The notes beneath the pieces were generated by a model. The model did no database searches, was not told the origin of the DNA, and worked only from the letters and a program-made list of their open reading frames with translations. From Welwitschia mirabilis (taxonomy: Eukaryota > Gnetophyta > Gnetopsida > Welwitschiales), in NCBI GenBank assembly GCA_051453625.1, contig JBOZIK010000001.1, forward strand, positions 289,277,247 to 289,301,707: DNA of 24,461 nt, written 5' to 3'. How positions within the stretch are numbered: position 1 is the first letter of the stretch; every line of letters begins with the position of its first letter. Below, piece by piece: positions 9,641 to 21,491 of this stretch. A program made the translations under genes and the position numbers.

Positions 9641-10712
9641 TCCTTAATATATTGTGAAGGCCAAGCAATAACATCTCATTTTTCCTCCTTCAATGTTGTC
9701 ATTTACTATGTTTGCACTATTAATGATGTTTGGGGATTTTTCACTACTTCATAAATATTACAATAAATTTTTATTTTTAAATCCCTTCCCTGTTTTACTC
9801 CTTTTACTATAACCTTGTTATGCATATCTAGCAACTAATAAGGTGAAATAATATCATCCTGAAAAAAGAAGAAAGACTTTAGCAATACAACAAATAACTT
9901 AAACCATTACTTAAATAAGACATCAAATATTTAAAGCTTTTGATTGTCAAATTGATTTGAAACACTTAATCTCTTTGGTAACAAATTTATGTTTAATTCC
10001 TTATTCCAATTGTTACTCCTAGATGGCTCACCTTCATTGAACTAGAAAAAGATGAAAGTTATAAATAAATTTGAGAATTTTCACTTCACTGAATTAGATA
10101 AAGAATATGTATTCATCTATCACTTTCATTGAGATATTATTTTGTGGCATGGAAGAATTCACACTATCATATTAAAATGTCTCTAAGCTAATTCCATTTT
10201 GTATTTTGAAAATTATGTTAACACATGGTAAAAATTATATTGGCATTACAAAAAATGAAGTTGCATTCTGACCATGAGACCTTTTTATTGTAACATATTC
10301 AAAATATTTAAAAAAAAATTTCCATCTCTTCCTAATTTCTATTAAGTTTCTTATTCTTCTTTTTAAGTTCATTTAAATTATGAATAACTTAAGATGAGGT
10401 TCAATAAGTTTTTTTTTCTTTTCTTTTCTTTTTCAAAATCACTAGTTAGGACAGTCAGGACCTAGCATATCTATAATGTAATTATCTCTAGTTATTAACA
10501 TCCTACTTGGGTCCTCTTTAATAACTTTATTTACTTGCTCCTATATTAAATGATACATATGTTGTTTAAATTACCTATAATTATAACATTATAAATTAAC
10601 TAATTAATACCTGAAATAATTTCAATAGCTTTTAGTGTAGCTATTGATCCATTCGGCATGATGTATGCCTTTTTGCCTACATTCACATCATCTATCTTTG
10701 CTGATAAATCAT
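9641..10712 (-). pseudogene. TNP1-like C-terminal domain, first repeat (3 exons)
   Basis: The exon at 10712-10611 is fully open and framed by an ATATAG acceptor and a CAG/GTATT donor. It reads DLSAKIDDVNVGKKAYIM then PNGSIATLKAIEIIS. A piece at about 10525-10450 reads EDPSRMLITRDNYIIDMLGP and DCPN. A piece at about 9720-9641 reads ANIVNDNIEGGK, then after a shift DVIAWPSQYIKEV, ending at an AAGGAG/GTATA donor. The series 'vGK.aYim..', 'eDP..m......LGPDC', '..IAWPS.yI' follows the same domain plan as 9281-9565, so the protein probably had two copies in tandem. The middle piece is the least sure. Confidence 0.5.
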
Positions 10713-10959
10713 CTATATCAAGTATTTATAATAAAAAATATTTGTAGTATTAGAAATAACACATGGTAAAAGAATTTTTTCTAGTTAATTCAATAATTCA
10801 TCACTATATCATCTTCTTTTTGCTCCATAGGTTTTTGTCCATTGATATGATGTAAAACCTATTTCCTCTTACAGCTTGTATTTCTTTATCTTAATTACTA
10901 CTGAGATATTACAAAATTAAATGTTAAAAAGGTGTTTAAAATTCTTTTAGAATTCATTT

Positions 10960-11531
10960 AATTTTAAAACTCTTAAATGCCTCTTACATAGTTTCCATTT
11001 CTTTAAACCCAAGTATGCCACCATCTCTTGCCATTTTTGTGGTTAAAACCCCTCATAAACATGTGTAAGCTTATTTGCATCATTATCATAAGCATCATAA
11101 AATCACTTGCCATTTCATTTTTACATGCCATCTTCTATCCATCTTTTTAAATACAAAGTCCTTATTCTCTTCAGATACTTCAAATTTTTGCTATATGTTT
11201 ATCATGTGTTAAAATGAAATATAATAAATTACAAGTTACATGTGTGTATGAAATAATTAATGAGTAGTAATATACCTCGATCATATTCCATAAATTATTT
11301 TTGAAATGTTTAGGTATTTCTCTCTAATTTTTATATTATTTGATGTAATTCTATTATCCCTTACTATTTTTCCTAACTAAGATGATAAGTTTTCTCCATA
11401 TGGATCAACTCTTGACCTTTTTTATTCCATCTTAGTTGTATCTCCTTATGAGGCCTAATTTTGCCTAAATCAAGGCATTCTTCTTTCACTATTTTTATTT
11501 ATTTGGAGCTAGTACCATCCTCTCTTACATG
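10960..11531 (-). pseudogene. Ptta/En/Spm transposase-like core exons (CACTA TNP1-like)
   Basis: Exon 11531-11276 reads IVKEECLDLGKIRPHKEIQL then RWNKKGQ, and in shifted frames the equivalents of a YGE.LSS block, EKIVRDNRIT and an IIYG block. A GAG/GTATAT donor and ATATAG acceptor bound an intron at about 11275-11191. The next exon reads KFEVSEENKDFVFKKMDRRW then HVKMKWQ, and after a frameshift FYDAYDNDANKLTHVYEGF, PQKWQEMVAYLGLKKWKLC. 'RWN..GQ', 'lg..vR', 'W....kFev...', 'W..lv.y......k' in this order is the plan of plant Transposase_24 (Ptta/En/Spm) proteins, which act in CACTA transposition. A scrap at ~10870-10810 (VLHHINGQKPMEQKEDDIV) may be its next exon. Several frameshifts and stops make it non-functional. 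Confidence 0.65.
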
Positions 11532-11584
11532 TTATAAAATATGTAATTAATAATATCCAAAGAAAATAATTAAGAAAGTACTTA

Positions 11585-12320
11585 CTCTTTAATATATATC
11601 CCTTAGTACCTATAACACTATGAGATATTCTTTATTCTTGTCATTGAGAATCATTAGCATCATCAACACCTATAAAGAAAGAACTATTTATGAGTGAATG
11701 ATATTCCTATATGAAACTTTGAAACATGCACATGTAAAATATGGTGAAAAAACTATATACTTATTGGAAAATTCTTTACTATTAAAAGGTTTTAATTCTT
11801 CCATTTTTTCTCTTTTTATTATACCATGTCAATTTAAAAATGTTAAACATAAGATATAACTATTAAATATTACATATGTAAGTGAATTCAATTTAAACAT
11901 TACAACCTCTTTTTCATCCATAAGAAGGATCTAATCCCTCAACATATGCAAGGAATGTTTGTATTTAGAGGATAATTGAAAGAAAAATAAATATATATCA
12001 ATTAGGTAACATTAACTACTAAAGAAAATAAATTAATACTAGCATATACTAATACTTTAAAAATATTAGTACCATGATGAGGATTTTCAAAATTGTCCAA
12101 GATAAATTCAATGAATAACTTGTATATTCATTAACAACTTAGATTTTCATAACTTAATTCTACAAAGTAATATTAAAAAGAATACTATTATTTAAGAAAA
12201 AGTTTCTAAACTTAGTTAACATACCTCTAGTAGATAGAAACAAAGAAAACTAAAAACCACCCCTAGTGCTCTTTTTACTTTTACTAAGATAATCACACGT
12301 AGTATTCACCTAAAATATCA
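11585..12320 (-). pseudogene. Possible 5' exons of the TNP1-like gene
   Basis: Three weak exon candidates lie between the TNP2-type piece and the TNP1-like core. About 12320-12230 reads CDYLSKSKKSTRGG, ending at an AGAG/GTATGT donor. About 11960-11920 reads YKHSLHMLRD, a stop, ILLMDEKE. About 11670-11585 follows a TATAG acceptor and reads VDDANDSQ, then RISHSVIGTKGYILK. A basic KKSTRGG-type start is usual for this family, but each piece is short. The rest of the stretch is AT-rich and looks intronic. Confidence 0.3.
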
Positions 12321-12574
12321 TAATATGAAATAAATATAGATAACATATTAATAATTTAATACTGTAGTAAACATAAAGTTATACTATTTTATAACATGCA
12401 TGCTATAATGAAGATAGAGCTCAGAAATTCAAAGCATCAACCATTATTTCACCTAAATTTGTATGAGTCTAGATTATATTTTCAATTTCAGCATCATTAT
12501 CCTTATAAAGGTGGTAACTATGATGTAAGGATGTCAAATTATCTTCTTTCAATTTAGAGAATTCTTTATTTTTA

Positions 12575-12860
12575 CTCTTTTCATAAATAGTCTTAAATTA
12601 AATAATACTACAATGTTTTATAAAGGATCTTCAATGTCTTTTATGTAGGAAACCTATGTTGCCTAACTAGCTAATATGAATTGTTCATCTTATTCACAAT
12701 TATTCCTAACATATTTACTTATGTTAATAAGGGTGAAATTTTACTCATCCTTGTTGGTGTTAGGTTGGTAAATAACATCTAATCATTTACATTTAAAGAT
12801 CACAACATTGAATATGGAATTATAATCTAATATGGCTATGTCTTTCAAGATGAGAAAAAG
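12575..12860 (-). pseudogene. CACTA TNP2 transposase C-terminal (DUF4216-like) remnant
   Basis: One frame on the - strand, interrupted by stops but not shifted until about 12600, reads LKDIAILDYNSIFNVVIFKC, then K*LDVIYQPNTNKDE, NFTLINISKYV, DEQFILAS, and a YIKDIEDPL*NIVV block. This follows the known DUF4216 plan of plant CACTA transposases: 'ELdY....v.lFkC.W.D', 'f..vn.sr', 'PFilA.QA.QVfY..D', 'W.vV'. The K* and L* codons stand where Trp is conserved (TGG to TGA or TAA). A polar tail may continue to ~12420 (YKDNDAEIEN). The catalytic part of TNP2 would lie above 12860, but the T-rich array begins there, so the element is truncated. Confidence 0.7.
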
Positions 12861-14660
12861 GCATTAAATATTGTAGGCATTTGAATTGCAGATGAATGGA
12901 AATGTATGTTATTTTACCTAGTACTAATAAATGTTCTTTTTTCCTTTTGTTTTTATGCTTTTGTTTACTTGACTTATGCATTTTTATCATGATTTTCTTT
13001 CAATTTAATTAGACTTCTTACATCATGTTGCATAGTTAGTGCTAATTGTATTATCATGCATATAGTACACATCATAGCATACTATAATTTTTCTTATATA
13101 ATCACTCTATATTATATAAATCATNNNNNNNNNTCCTCTTCTTTCTTGTTTTCTACATTCTTCTCATTTCTTATAGTACATTTTCTTATGATTCCACATT
13201 TCCCTTAATTAAAGGAGAATGTATTTATATTTTTTTGTTTTCAAGATGATTTTTAAATATGTTATTCATATATCCATAAAATCAAAACTATCTATTTTTG
13301 CATAAATTCTTCTCTTCTTTCTCTCCTCTTCTTAAAATCAAAGCAAACTAGTAAATTTCAATAGTTGTTTTGACCATAACTCATTTTCTATGATCTTTAG
13401 TGGTTATAAAATTTTATCAGTATCCTTATTTTAGGATTTATAAACTTTCATTATAAATTATTCAAAACCCAAATTTTTCCTCTAAAATCCCTTTTTTAAT
13501 TATTTGTAATGAATGTTGTGATTTTACTTAGGAACATTTCTAAATTATAAAATCTTAATTTTTGTGTTTTTGTATAGCTAATTTCTCTATCATTATTGAT
13601 GTATTTTTAGAAATTTAAGATCTTATCTTGTAGTATGTTTTGTTTATTTTCATAATATGTAATATTTTTTGCAAGTTTTATAGCTTTCTTAATATGTGTG
13701 GTTAAAGTAGGATTGACTATAATTTTTACAGGTTTTTATAAATAAACTATTTTTATCGGTTTCAATTGATTCTACTTGTTCTTTAATGTTTGATTTTAGA
13801 AACTTATTTTAGAACATATTCTAAGTATTTTTAAGGTTCTAAAAATTTTAAATTCTATTTTTATAAGTTTATCTCTTTCTTTCTCGCTCTTATTCATTTC
13901 ATCTCTTTCTATTAGTCAAAATAACTTGACATTGACTAAGTGTTACTTTGATTTTATAAATACACATATGCTTATAATTATCAATTACTTATTTATTTGA
14001 AACCCTATTATATGTTTTATTGATTTCATAACTCATTTTATCATAAGTAAAGAGTTATCTATCTAGTCAATTGTATTGAAATTTAGTAAAAATCTCATTT
14101 AAGTCAAATGATTTGTCATGTCAATTTAAAGAACCTTGTTGTTTAAGTGTTATATTTTGATTCTAAGTTGTTTTACAGCATAGAATGGAATGATTTATTA
14201 AAACTACTTAATTACATAAATGTTATATGATTTCAAGTACTGAATGTTTAAAAAAATTATTTTCATATGAAAACGACTTTAGTAGATTTGACTACTTAAA
14301 CTCTCTTACTTATTTGTATAAATTATAAATGATCTTTAGGGTCATAGTAAGTGTTTATAAAATATTATTTTATTTTATTTTATCATATTCCACTTTTCAT
14401 ATTTCATGAAATTATGCCTTTAGACATGTAGTTTTTCGCGATAATTATTAGTCATGTGTTGTAATTACTTGTATGTTACTTAAGAGAAATAGTTGTTTTT
14501 TATGTAAAGTGATAGTTTCATAATACAATATTAATATTTTATATGAATTCATGTCAATTATTTCATCAATTTAATATTTGTATGCTTCTACTATATATGT
14601 AATTTGACTAAGAAGATTTCTTTATGCTTTAATTTGAACTATTTATACTTGATTTTCGTT
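12857..14660 (+). repeat. ~3.8-kb tandem array, copy A (first part of unit)
   Basis: From the shared GCATTAAAT landmark (12861) it parallels copies C and D: TTTACTTGA(C/T)TTATGC, CATGTTGCATAGTTA, the TTTTACTTAGGAACATTTC block at ~13522, the TTAGAAACTTATT block, a C/T-rich tract with CTTCATTTCATCTC-like text, TTAAGAGAAATAGTTG. It stops at ~14660, about halfway through the unit, where copy B begins. No ORF of note. A 9-N gap is at 13125-13133. Strand is nominal. Confidence 0.75.
13125..13133. other. Assembly gap, 9 N
   Basis: A 9-base run of N inside copy A. Copies C and D read through the matching place with only a few unaligned bases, so little is likely missing. Confidence 0.95.
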
Positions 14661-17600
14661 TCTAGTACTAAATTAAAATCTTTCATTATCAATTGGTCAA
14701 AATCAAATTTAAGCTTTAAAACCCCCTTTTCAACTAGTTACAATTAAAGTTGCAGTTTTACTTAGAGACATTTCTAAGCTGTGAAATCTTAATTGTCTTA
14801 TTTTTACATAAATTTATCTACCATTATTGATGTTTTTTCAAAAATTTAATATTTTATCTTATGCTCTTATTTTATTAATTTTTTAATATTAAATCCATAT
14901 TTTTCAAAGTTTTCTAGTTTTTCTAATGTTTATGATTAAAATATGGTTGACTAAAGTTTTACAGTTTTTTCTAAATGAAGTATTTCTATAATTGATTCTA
15001 CTTGATCTTGAATGTTTGATTCTAAAAACTTATTTTAGGATATGTTATGTGTATTTTTAAAGTTCTAAAAATTTCTAAGTTTATTCTTTTAAATTTCTTA
15101 TCCACCTTTTCTTTCTCTTCTTCATTTCATCTCTTTCTATCAATCAAAATAGTTTGAAATTGTCTAAGTGTTACTTTGATTTAATAAACATTCATATGTT
15201 GATTATTATCAATTAATTATTTATCTAAAACCTAATTAGATGTTTTATTTATTTCATAACTCATTTCATGATAAGTTAAGCATTATCTTTTAAGTCAATT
15301 ACACCAAAAATTAGTGAAACTCTTATTTAAGTCAATTGATTTACTATGTTAATTTAAAAAATCTTGTTTTTTAAATGTCATATTTTGATTCTAAGTTGTA
15401 CATTTCGTATATAATAGAATGTGATATTTGAATTATTTAATTACATTTATGTTATATAATATTAAGTAATGAATTTTTCAAAAAAAATTATTCTTATATG
15501 AAAATGAACAGTAGATTTGACTACTTTAACTCTTTTACTTGTTCATAAGAGTTATAAATAATCTTTAAAATAATATTGAATATTCATAAAATATTATTTT
15601 TTTATTTTCTTGTATTTTCCTTTTCACATCTCATGAAATTATGCTTTTACACATATAGGTTTTAATAATAGTTATTAGTCATGTGTTGTAATTGTTGTAT
15701 GTCACTTAAGCGAAATAGTTGCTTTATCATGTAAAGCAACAATTTGATAAAACAAAACTAATATTCACATATGAATTCATATCAAATGTTCCATTGGTTT
15801 GATACTCATGTACTTCCACCATATATGCAATTTGACCCAAGAGATTTCTTTGTGCATTAATTTCAACTATTTATACTTGGTTTTCTTTTTTTAAGTTGAA
15901 TTATTATGTTAAGTACACATATCGTTTTGTGAAGGCATAGAGAATGATCTCCTCATTTTAAAAATTAAGTTTTTTCTTTGTTCAAAATTGGTGTTCTTCT
16001 TAGGGGAACACTTGTTGTTTTTATGTAAAATTTTATACTTTTCTTTGAGAATTTACATACTCTAAGGGGAAGTTGCCTTTTTTCTTTTTGGTTCTTTTTG
16101 TATTATAATTACATTGATTAAATCTTAAGTTCTAAATCATTTTGATAAGGATTTTAGATGCACACATTCTTTCACTACTTTTTTATGCATTTCTTCCTTT
16201 TTCAATACTATGCATTTTTTAGTAAAATTTGGATTCATATTGATAAATGTTTACATAGTTATGACCCATTTTCATCATGTATTTGATGTTTATGTTTATT
16301 TTGATTAATATTTTGGATGTAAATGTAATAAAATCTAAAACACTAAAAGATAAAATTATTTTTTTGTATTTTTATTTTCTTTTAAACTTAAAAATATTAA
16401 AAAAAATTTAAATGATGAAGTAGAATCTACTGATCTCATGAGGTCATATTCAAGAGGGTTATCAGCTTTTAGGAGAACCTACTCCTCTTTTTTTTCCCGA
16501 AAAATTATCAAACCAAAAAAATCATTTCATTTTTGTTCTTAAGTTTTTTCCCCTTTTGTGATTACACTATATACTTTTCACCCCTAAAATCTCAGTTTTT
16601 GTTCAACTGGAGAAGTATAAACAGTTATGTCCTAAGTTTTAAACCTCCATCTTTATTAATATTTTAAATTTATTTCTTGATAATTTTTTCTAAGATAGTG
16701 TATATTTTCAATGTATGAAGTCTGTATAATTTATTGTGTTTTGTAACACAGTTTTATGATATAATATTTAAGTGTATTTTATTTTATTTAGTTTGTATCT
16801 ATGTTTTAATATTCTTTTTATAATGAAATAAAACTTTTATTTTACTCTTTAGATTAATGAATAAAGGGTTAAAGTTTCTAATGTTCTTGCATTTTACTTA
16901 TTATTACTTGAGATATAAATATATGTCATTATGCTTTCATGATTATTGGTATTATTACTTTATATGTTGTTTGATTTACAAGACTAGGATTTACATTTAC
17001 AACCATATACTTGAGTTATGAACACCTTGATTATGAGCAAGTTTTATTTTTCTTATCATCATCACTTATATGAGATGTATAAGAAGACTAATTAGGGAGT
17101 ATGATGAAGCCTAAAGTTTGATGAAATAAGGTATTAGTGGTTATAATTTTACATTACCTTTCAAGCTATAACATTACACTTATAGGTATTTTTGTATTGT
17201 TTAGATGAAAAATATCTAAGACACTAAATCAAATCAAAATTATGCATTATGATCTAGCTTGAGGTTGTTCATCATAATCATGATCAAGAGGTTTGAAATT
17301 AAGGGTAAAAATGTGGAGCATGAAGGACTCCTTCAACTTATTAGCTCTACACATGTTTTGTAGTTCCTTTTCCATCATCATATCTCATCTACTTGCTAAC
17401 ATAATGATTTTGAATCATTTGGTACTTTATGTATTAAATTGAATTATCTTGGAGCCTTTTAAGATAGTAGTACTTTGGAAATTTGCATTCTGGGGGCTAT
17501 AATTTGTAATTTCTAATTACTTTTTATCCATATTTGAGGTTTTTATATAAAATCAATCATAAAATATAAAATTGAATTAATTTAATTTTTGAAACTTTAA

Positions 17601-17835
17601 GTAGTTACTCTATCAAATTTATTCCATTTTAATGCTCTCATGTTAAATTTAAGCTGTTATTAAACATTGGAAGGATATTATCTACTTCAATTCTCTTATA
17701 TTTCTTTACTATTAAGATGATATTCTTTTTATATTAGTTTTGGGATCCCTTTACATTATTCATTCTCATATTTTTCTACTATACACATCCTTTTTTAGCC
17801 TCCTACATCTTTTTAAATTTCATTTTTCATCACTG
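14661..17835 (+). repeat. ~3.8-kb tandem array, copy B (lacks first ~0.6-0.8 kb)
   Basis: It starts at a point matching ~13430 in copy A (AATCTTTCATTATCAA against AACTTTCATTATAAA) and then runs to the end of the unit. Shared landmarks put B and C 3.81 kb apart (14752 and 18561). It includes the second half missing from copy A, such as TTTTTTCTTTGTTCAAAATTGG and ATTTGGATTCATA. A ~0.54-kb stretch at ~16558-17101 has no counterpart in copy C. No gene recognised. Confidence 0.75.
16558..17101. repeat. ~0.54-kb segment present in copy B only
   Basis: In copy C the sequences flanking this stretch are about 30 bp apart (around 20757-20790), against ~560 bp here. It is T-rich with no ORF, no clear terminal repeats, and at most a short TGAT direct repeat at the edges. 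It may be an insertion in B or a deletion in C. Confidence 0.5.
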
Positions 17836-19376
17836 TTTCTTTATTTTCATTCATCTTAAGGGCATTACAAGGGTGATGAAGTGCACATGAATGGGCGATG
17901 TGCAAGGAGAATAAAGCATTAAATCTTATAAGGATTTGGATTGAAGAAAAATGAAACATGACATTATTGTCTTTAAACTTAATAAAAATTCTTTGTAGTT
18001 ATGTTTTTATGTTTTCATTTACTTGATTTATGCTTTTTTTAATTTGATTAAACTTCTCATAGCATGTTGCATAGTTATTGCTACTTAGATTATTGCACAT
18101 TTACTACCTACTACAAAATATTATACATAGTTAATTACTCTATGTTAAAGAAATCATGTGTTTTATTTCCTTTATTTTTCTTTTTATTCATTCTTTTTCA
18201 TGTCTTCTAGTATATTTTGTCATGATTCCACCTTCTTCCTAAGAAAAAGATGATGAATTTCTATTTTTTCCTTTTAAATAGTGTAGTAGCTTAGATTGTA
18301 AATATTTTTTACATATCTCTAAAATTAAAATTATCTATTTTTACATGGATTCTTCTTTTTTCTTTTTTCTCTTCTGAAAATCATAGTAGACTAATAAATT
18401 TTAGTGGTTGTTTTAATCGTAACTCTTTTTCTGTGACGTCAATGGTTTTAAAGTTTTGTTTGTTTGTTCCTTGTAAGATTTAAAAACTTTCATCCTTATT
18501 TAGGCATAACTTAAATTCAGCCTATAAAACCCTCCTTTTCAACCACGTACAACCAATGTTGTAGTTTTACTTAGAAACATTTCTAAACTATGAAATCATA
18601 ATTTTTATATTTTTGCATAGTAAATTTATTTCTTTTTATTGATTTGTTTTTAGAAATTTAAGATCTTATGTTATAGTAATTGTTTAGTAATTTCTAAATA
18701 TGCAATCCACTTTTTCATTATTTTTATAATTTTCTTAATATTTGTGGTTAAAGTAGGGTCAACTATACTTTTTGCAGTTTTTTCTAAATGAACTGTTTTT
18801 GGTTTGGATGGATTTCACTTGATCTTGAATTTGGATTTTAGAAACTTATTGTGGGATATAATATAAGTGTTTTTAAGGTTATAAGAATTTCTAAGTGGAT
18901 TCTCTTAAATTTCTTCTTTCCCTTTTCTTTGTCTTCTTCATTTCATCTCTTTTTATTAGTCAGAATAGCTTAAAAACGTCTAAGTATTACTATGATTTAA
19001 TAAACATTTCTTTGCTAATTTTTATCAACTACTTGTTGATTTAAAACCTAATTATATATTTTATTTCTTTTATAACTCATGTTATGATAAGTAAAAAGTT
19101 ATCTTTCAAGTCAATTATATCAAAATTTAGTGAAAATCTTGTCTGAGTCAAATGGTTTGCTATGTCAATTTAAAGAATTTTATTTTCTAAGTAGTATATT
19201 TTAGTTCAAAGTTATTTTAAATTTGTATATAATGGAATGATATATTTGAATTATTTAATTACACTCATGTTATATGATTTCAAATTATAAAATTTTCAAG
19301 AAAAACTATTTTTGTATGAAAATAACTTTGATAGATCCGCCTGCTTAAATTCTCTTATTTTCTCATGTCAGTTATA

Positions 19377-19762
19377 NNNNNNNNNNNNNNNNNNNNNNNN
19401 NNNNNNNNNNNNNNNNNNNNNNNNNNNNNNNNNNNNNNNNNNNNNNNNNNNNNNNNNNNNNNNNNNNNNNNNNNNNNNNNNNNNNNNNNNNNNNNNNNNN
19501 NNNNNNNNNNNNNNNNNNNNNNNNNNNNNNNNNNNNNNNNNNNNNNNNNNNNNNNNNNNNNNNNNNNNNNNNNNNNNNNNNNNNNNNNNNNNNNNNNNNN
19601 NNNNNNNNNNNNNNNNNNNNNNNNNNNNNNNNNNNNNNNNNNNNNNNNNNNNNNNNNNNNNNNNNNNNNNNNNNNNNNNNNNNNNNNNNNNNNNNNNNNN
19701 NNNNNNNNNNNNNNNNNNNNNNNNNNNNNNNNNNNNNNNNNNNNNNNNNNNNNNNNNNNNNN
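19377..19762. other. Assembly gap, 386 N, flanks overlap
   Basis: The left flank ends TCTCATGTCAGTTATA and the right flank begins TCTCATGTGAGTTATA, 16 bases with one mismatch. Copies A and B run straight through the same place, so the gap may hold no missing sequence. Confidence 0.9.
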
Positions 19763-21116
19763 TCTCATGTGAGTTATAAATGATTTTTAAAATCATAGTG
19801 GATATGTATAAAATATTTTTTAAATTTTATTATGTTTTCCTTTTCAAATCTCATGAAATTATGCTTTCGCACATGTAGTTTTTTGTAATATTACTAGTCA
19901 TGTTGTAATTACTTATATGTCACTTAAGAGAAATACTTACTTTATCATGTAAAGTAACAGTTTGATAAGATAGTAATAATATGTATATATGAATTCATAT
20001 CAATCATTTCATTAGCTTAATACTCATATTCTTCAATTATATATGTAATTTAACCTAAAAAATTTCTTTATGCTTTAATCTGAATTATTTATGTTTGATT
20101 TCCTTTTTTTGATTTAAATTATTATGTTAAGTATACATTTCCTTTTGTGAAGAATTAAAGCATGATCTACTCATTTTAAGAATTGAGTTTTTTCTTTGTT
20201 CAAAATTGGCATTACCATGGGGAAACATTTGTTATTTCTATGTGAAATATTATCCTTTTATTTGAGAATTTACATACTCCAAATAGAAGTTGCTTGTTTT
20301 TATGTGTTTTTATATTATAATTAAATCAATAAGATCTTAAGCATTCAATTACTCTAATAAGCTTTTTAGGTGCATACACTTTGACATTTACTATGTTTCT
20401 ATGTATTTTGTCTTTTTTCTAATACTATGTATTCATGAGTAAAATTTGGATTCATACTAGTAAATGTTTGCATAAATTAAAATCTTTATCATCAAATATT
20501 CCATGTTCACTTTTATTTTGAATCATCTTTTGGATGTAAATATGATAAAATCTAAAGAACTAAAATATAAAAAATTCTTTTTGTTTGTATTTTTATTTTT
20601 TTAAAACTTACAAATATTAATACATTTTTTATGATGGAATAAGAGCTATGGGTCTCATATAGTTGTTTTTAAGAGGGATATGAGATTTGGAGAGAACATA
20701 CTTTTATTTTTTTCTCAAAATTATCAATTCAAAAAATCTTTTCATTTTTATTCTTAAGTTTTCTTTTTCCTTTATGACCAAGTGATAAAGCTTGAATTTT
20801 GGACAAAATAAGGTACTAATAGTCAATGTTTTACATTACTTTTCAAACTTTAATACTACATTTAGAGGTATTTTTGTACTTTTTAAGTGATAGGTAACTT
20901 GGATATTTAATGAGCTCGAAATGAGGCATATGATCTAGTTCGAGGTTCTTCATGATGCTTGTGATTAGAAGATTAAGATTGAGGGTTAAAATATGGATCA
21001 TGAATGACTAATTTAACATAGAAGCTCTATAGATGATTTATAGTCCTTTTTCCATTATTATATATTATTCTCTTACTCATGCGATGATTCCAACTCACTT
21101 TGACACTAGATGCATA

Positions 21117-21193
21117 ATATTAGATGACATCAGAGCCTTTTAAGACAATTAGTACCTTAGAAAATTGCATTCATATTAGATGACATCAGAGCC
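21117..21193. repeat. 21-bp perfect direct repeat, 56 bp apart
   Basis: A 21-mer (ATATTAGATGACATCAGAGC plus C) occupies 21117-21137 and 21173-21193. Its TGACATCAGAGC core matches 10 of 12 bases of TGGTATCAGAGC, the initiator-Met tRNA primer site of many plant retrotransposons. Confidence 0.85.
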
Positions 21194-21314
21194 ATAATCT
21201 ATTTATGTTCAGTCATTTTTTACTCAAAATTAACAAATTCATATATTATAAGCCTTAAATGAAAAAATTAAATTAATTTTTATTTTTGGATTTTTGATAG
21301 TTATATATGAAACT

Positions 21315-21491
21315 ACCTATGGCACTGCAATGCAAATTCCAAGAGTGAAATGGTGCTACAACACCATGTGATAGTTTTGCAAAACAAGACATGAATCACA
21401 TGTAAATTAGCAATTGTTTTGGTAATTCCTTGGACTATGATCGATCTTATAACACCTATCAAGACTGTCTTCAGTGCCCATACCAGCATCA
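21315..21491 (-). other. GC-richer island, possible captured coding fragment
   Basis: About 177 bp that stand out by higher G+C and ordinary codon-like text inside a very AT-rich unit. Copy B lacks it. On the - strand one frame (from 21491) stays open for about 58 codons: VMLVWALKTVLIGVIRSI and so on to LLEFALQCHR. Another frame gives DAGMGTEDSLDRCYKIDHSP, with two stops later. Cysteine- and histidine-rich words appear in all three frames. I do not recognise a family and cannot say which frame, if any, was used. Confidence 0.3.

Larger units (their letters stand above)
9281..12860 (-). mobile_element. Truncated CACTA (En/Spm) transposon remnant
   Basis: A TNP2-type piece is followed on the same strand by a TNP1/Ptta-like multi-exon gene. 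That is the usual gene order of plant CACTA elements. The higher-coordinate end is cut by the tandem array. At the other end I found no convincing CACTA terminal repeat or subterminal motif cluster below 9280, so the true edge is unknown. All coding parts are broken. Confidence 0.6.

Noticed and set aside
14363-14382. TTTTA repeat run in copy A as a microsatellite locus
   Set aside because: Only about four imperfect units in T-rich DNA, not different from local background.
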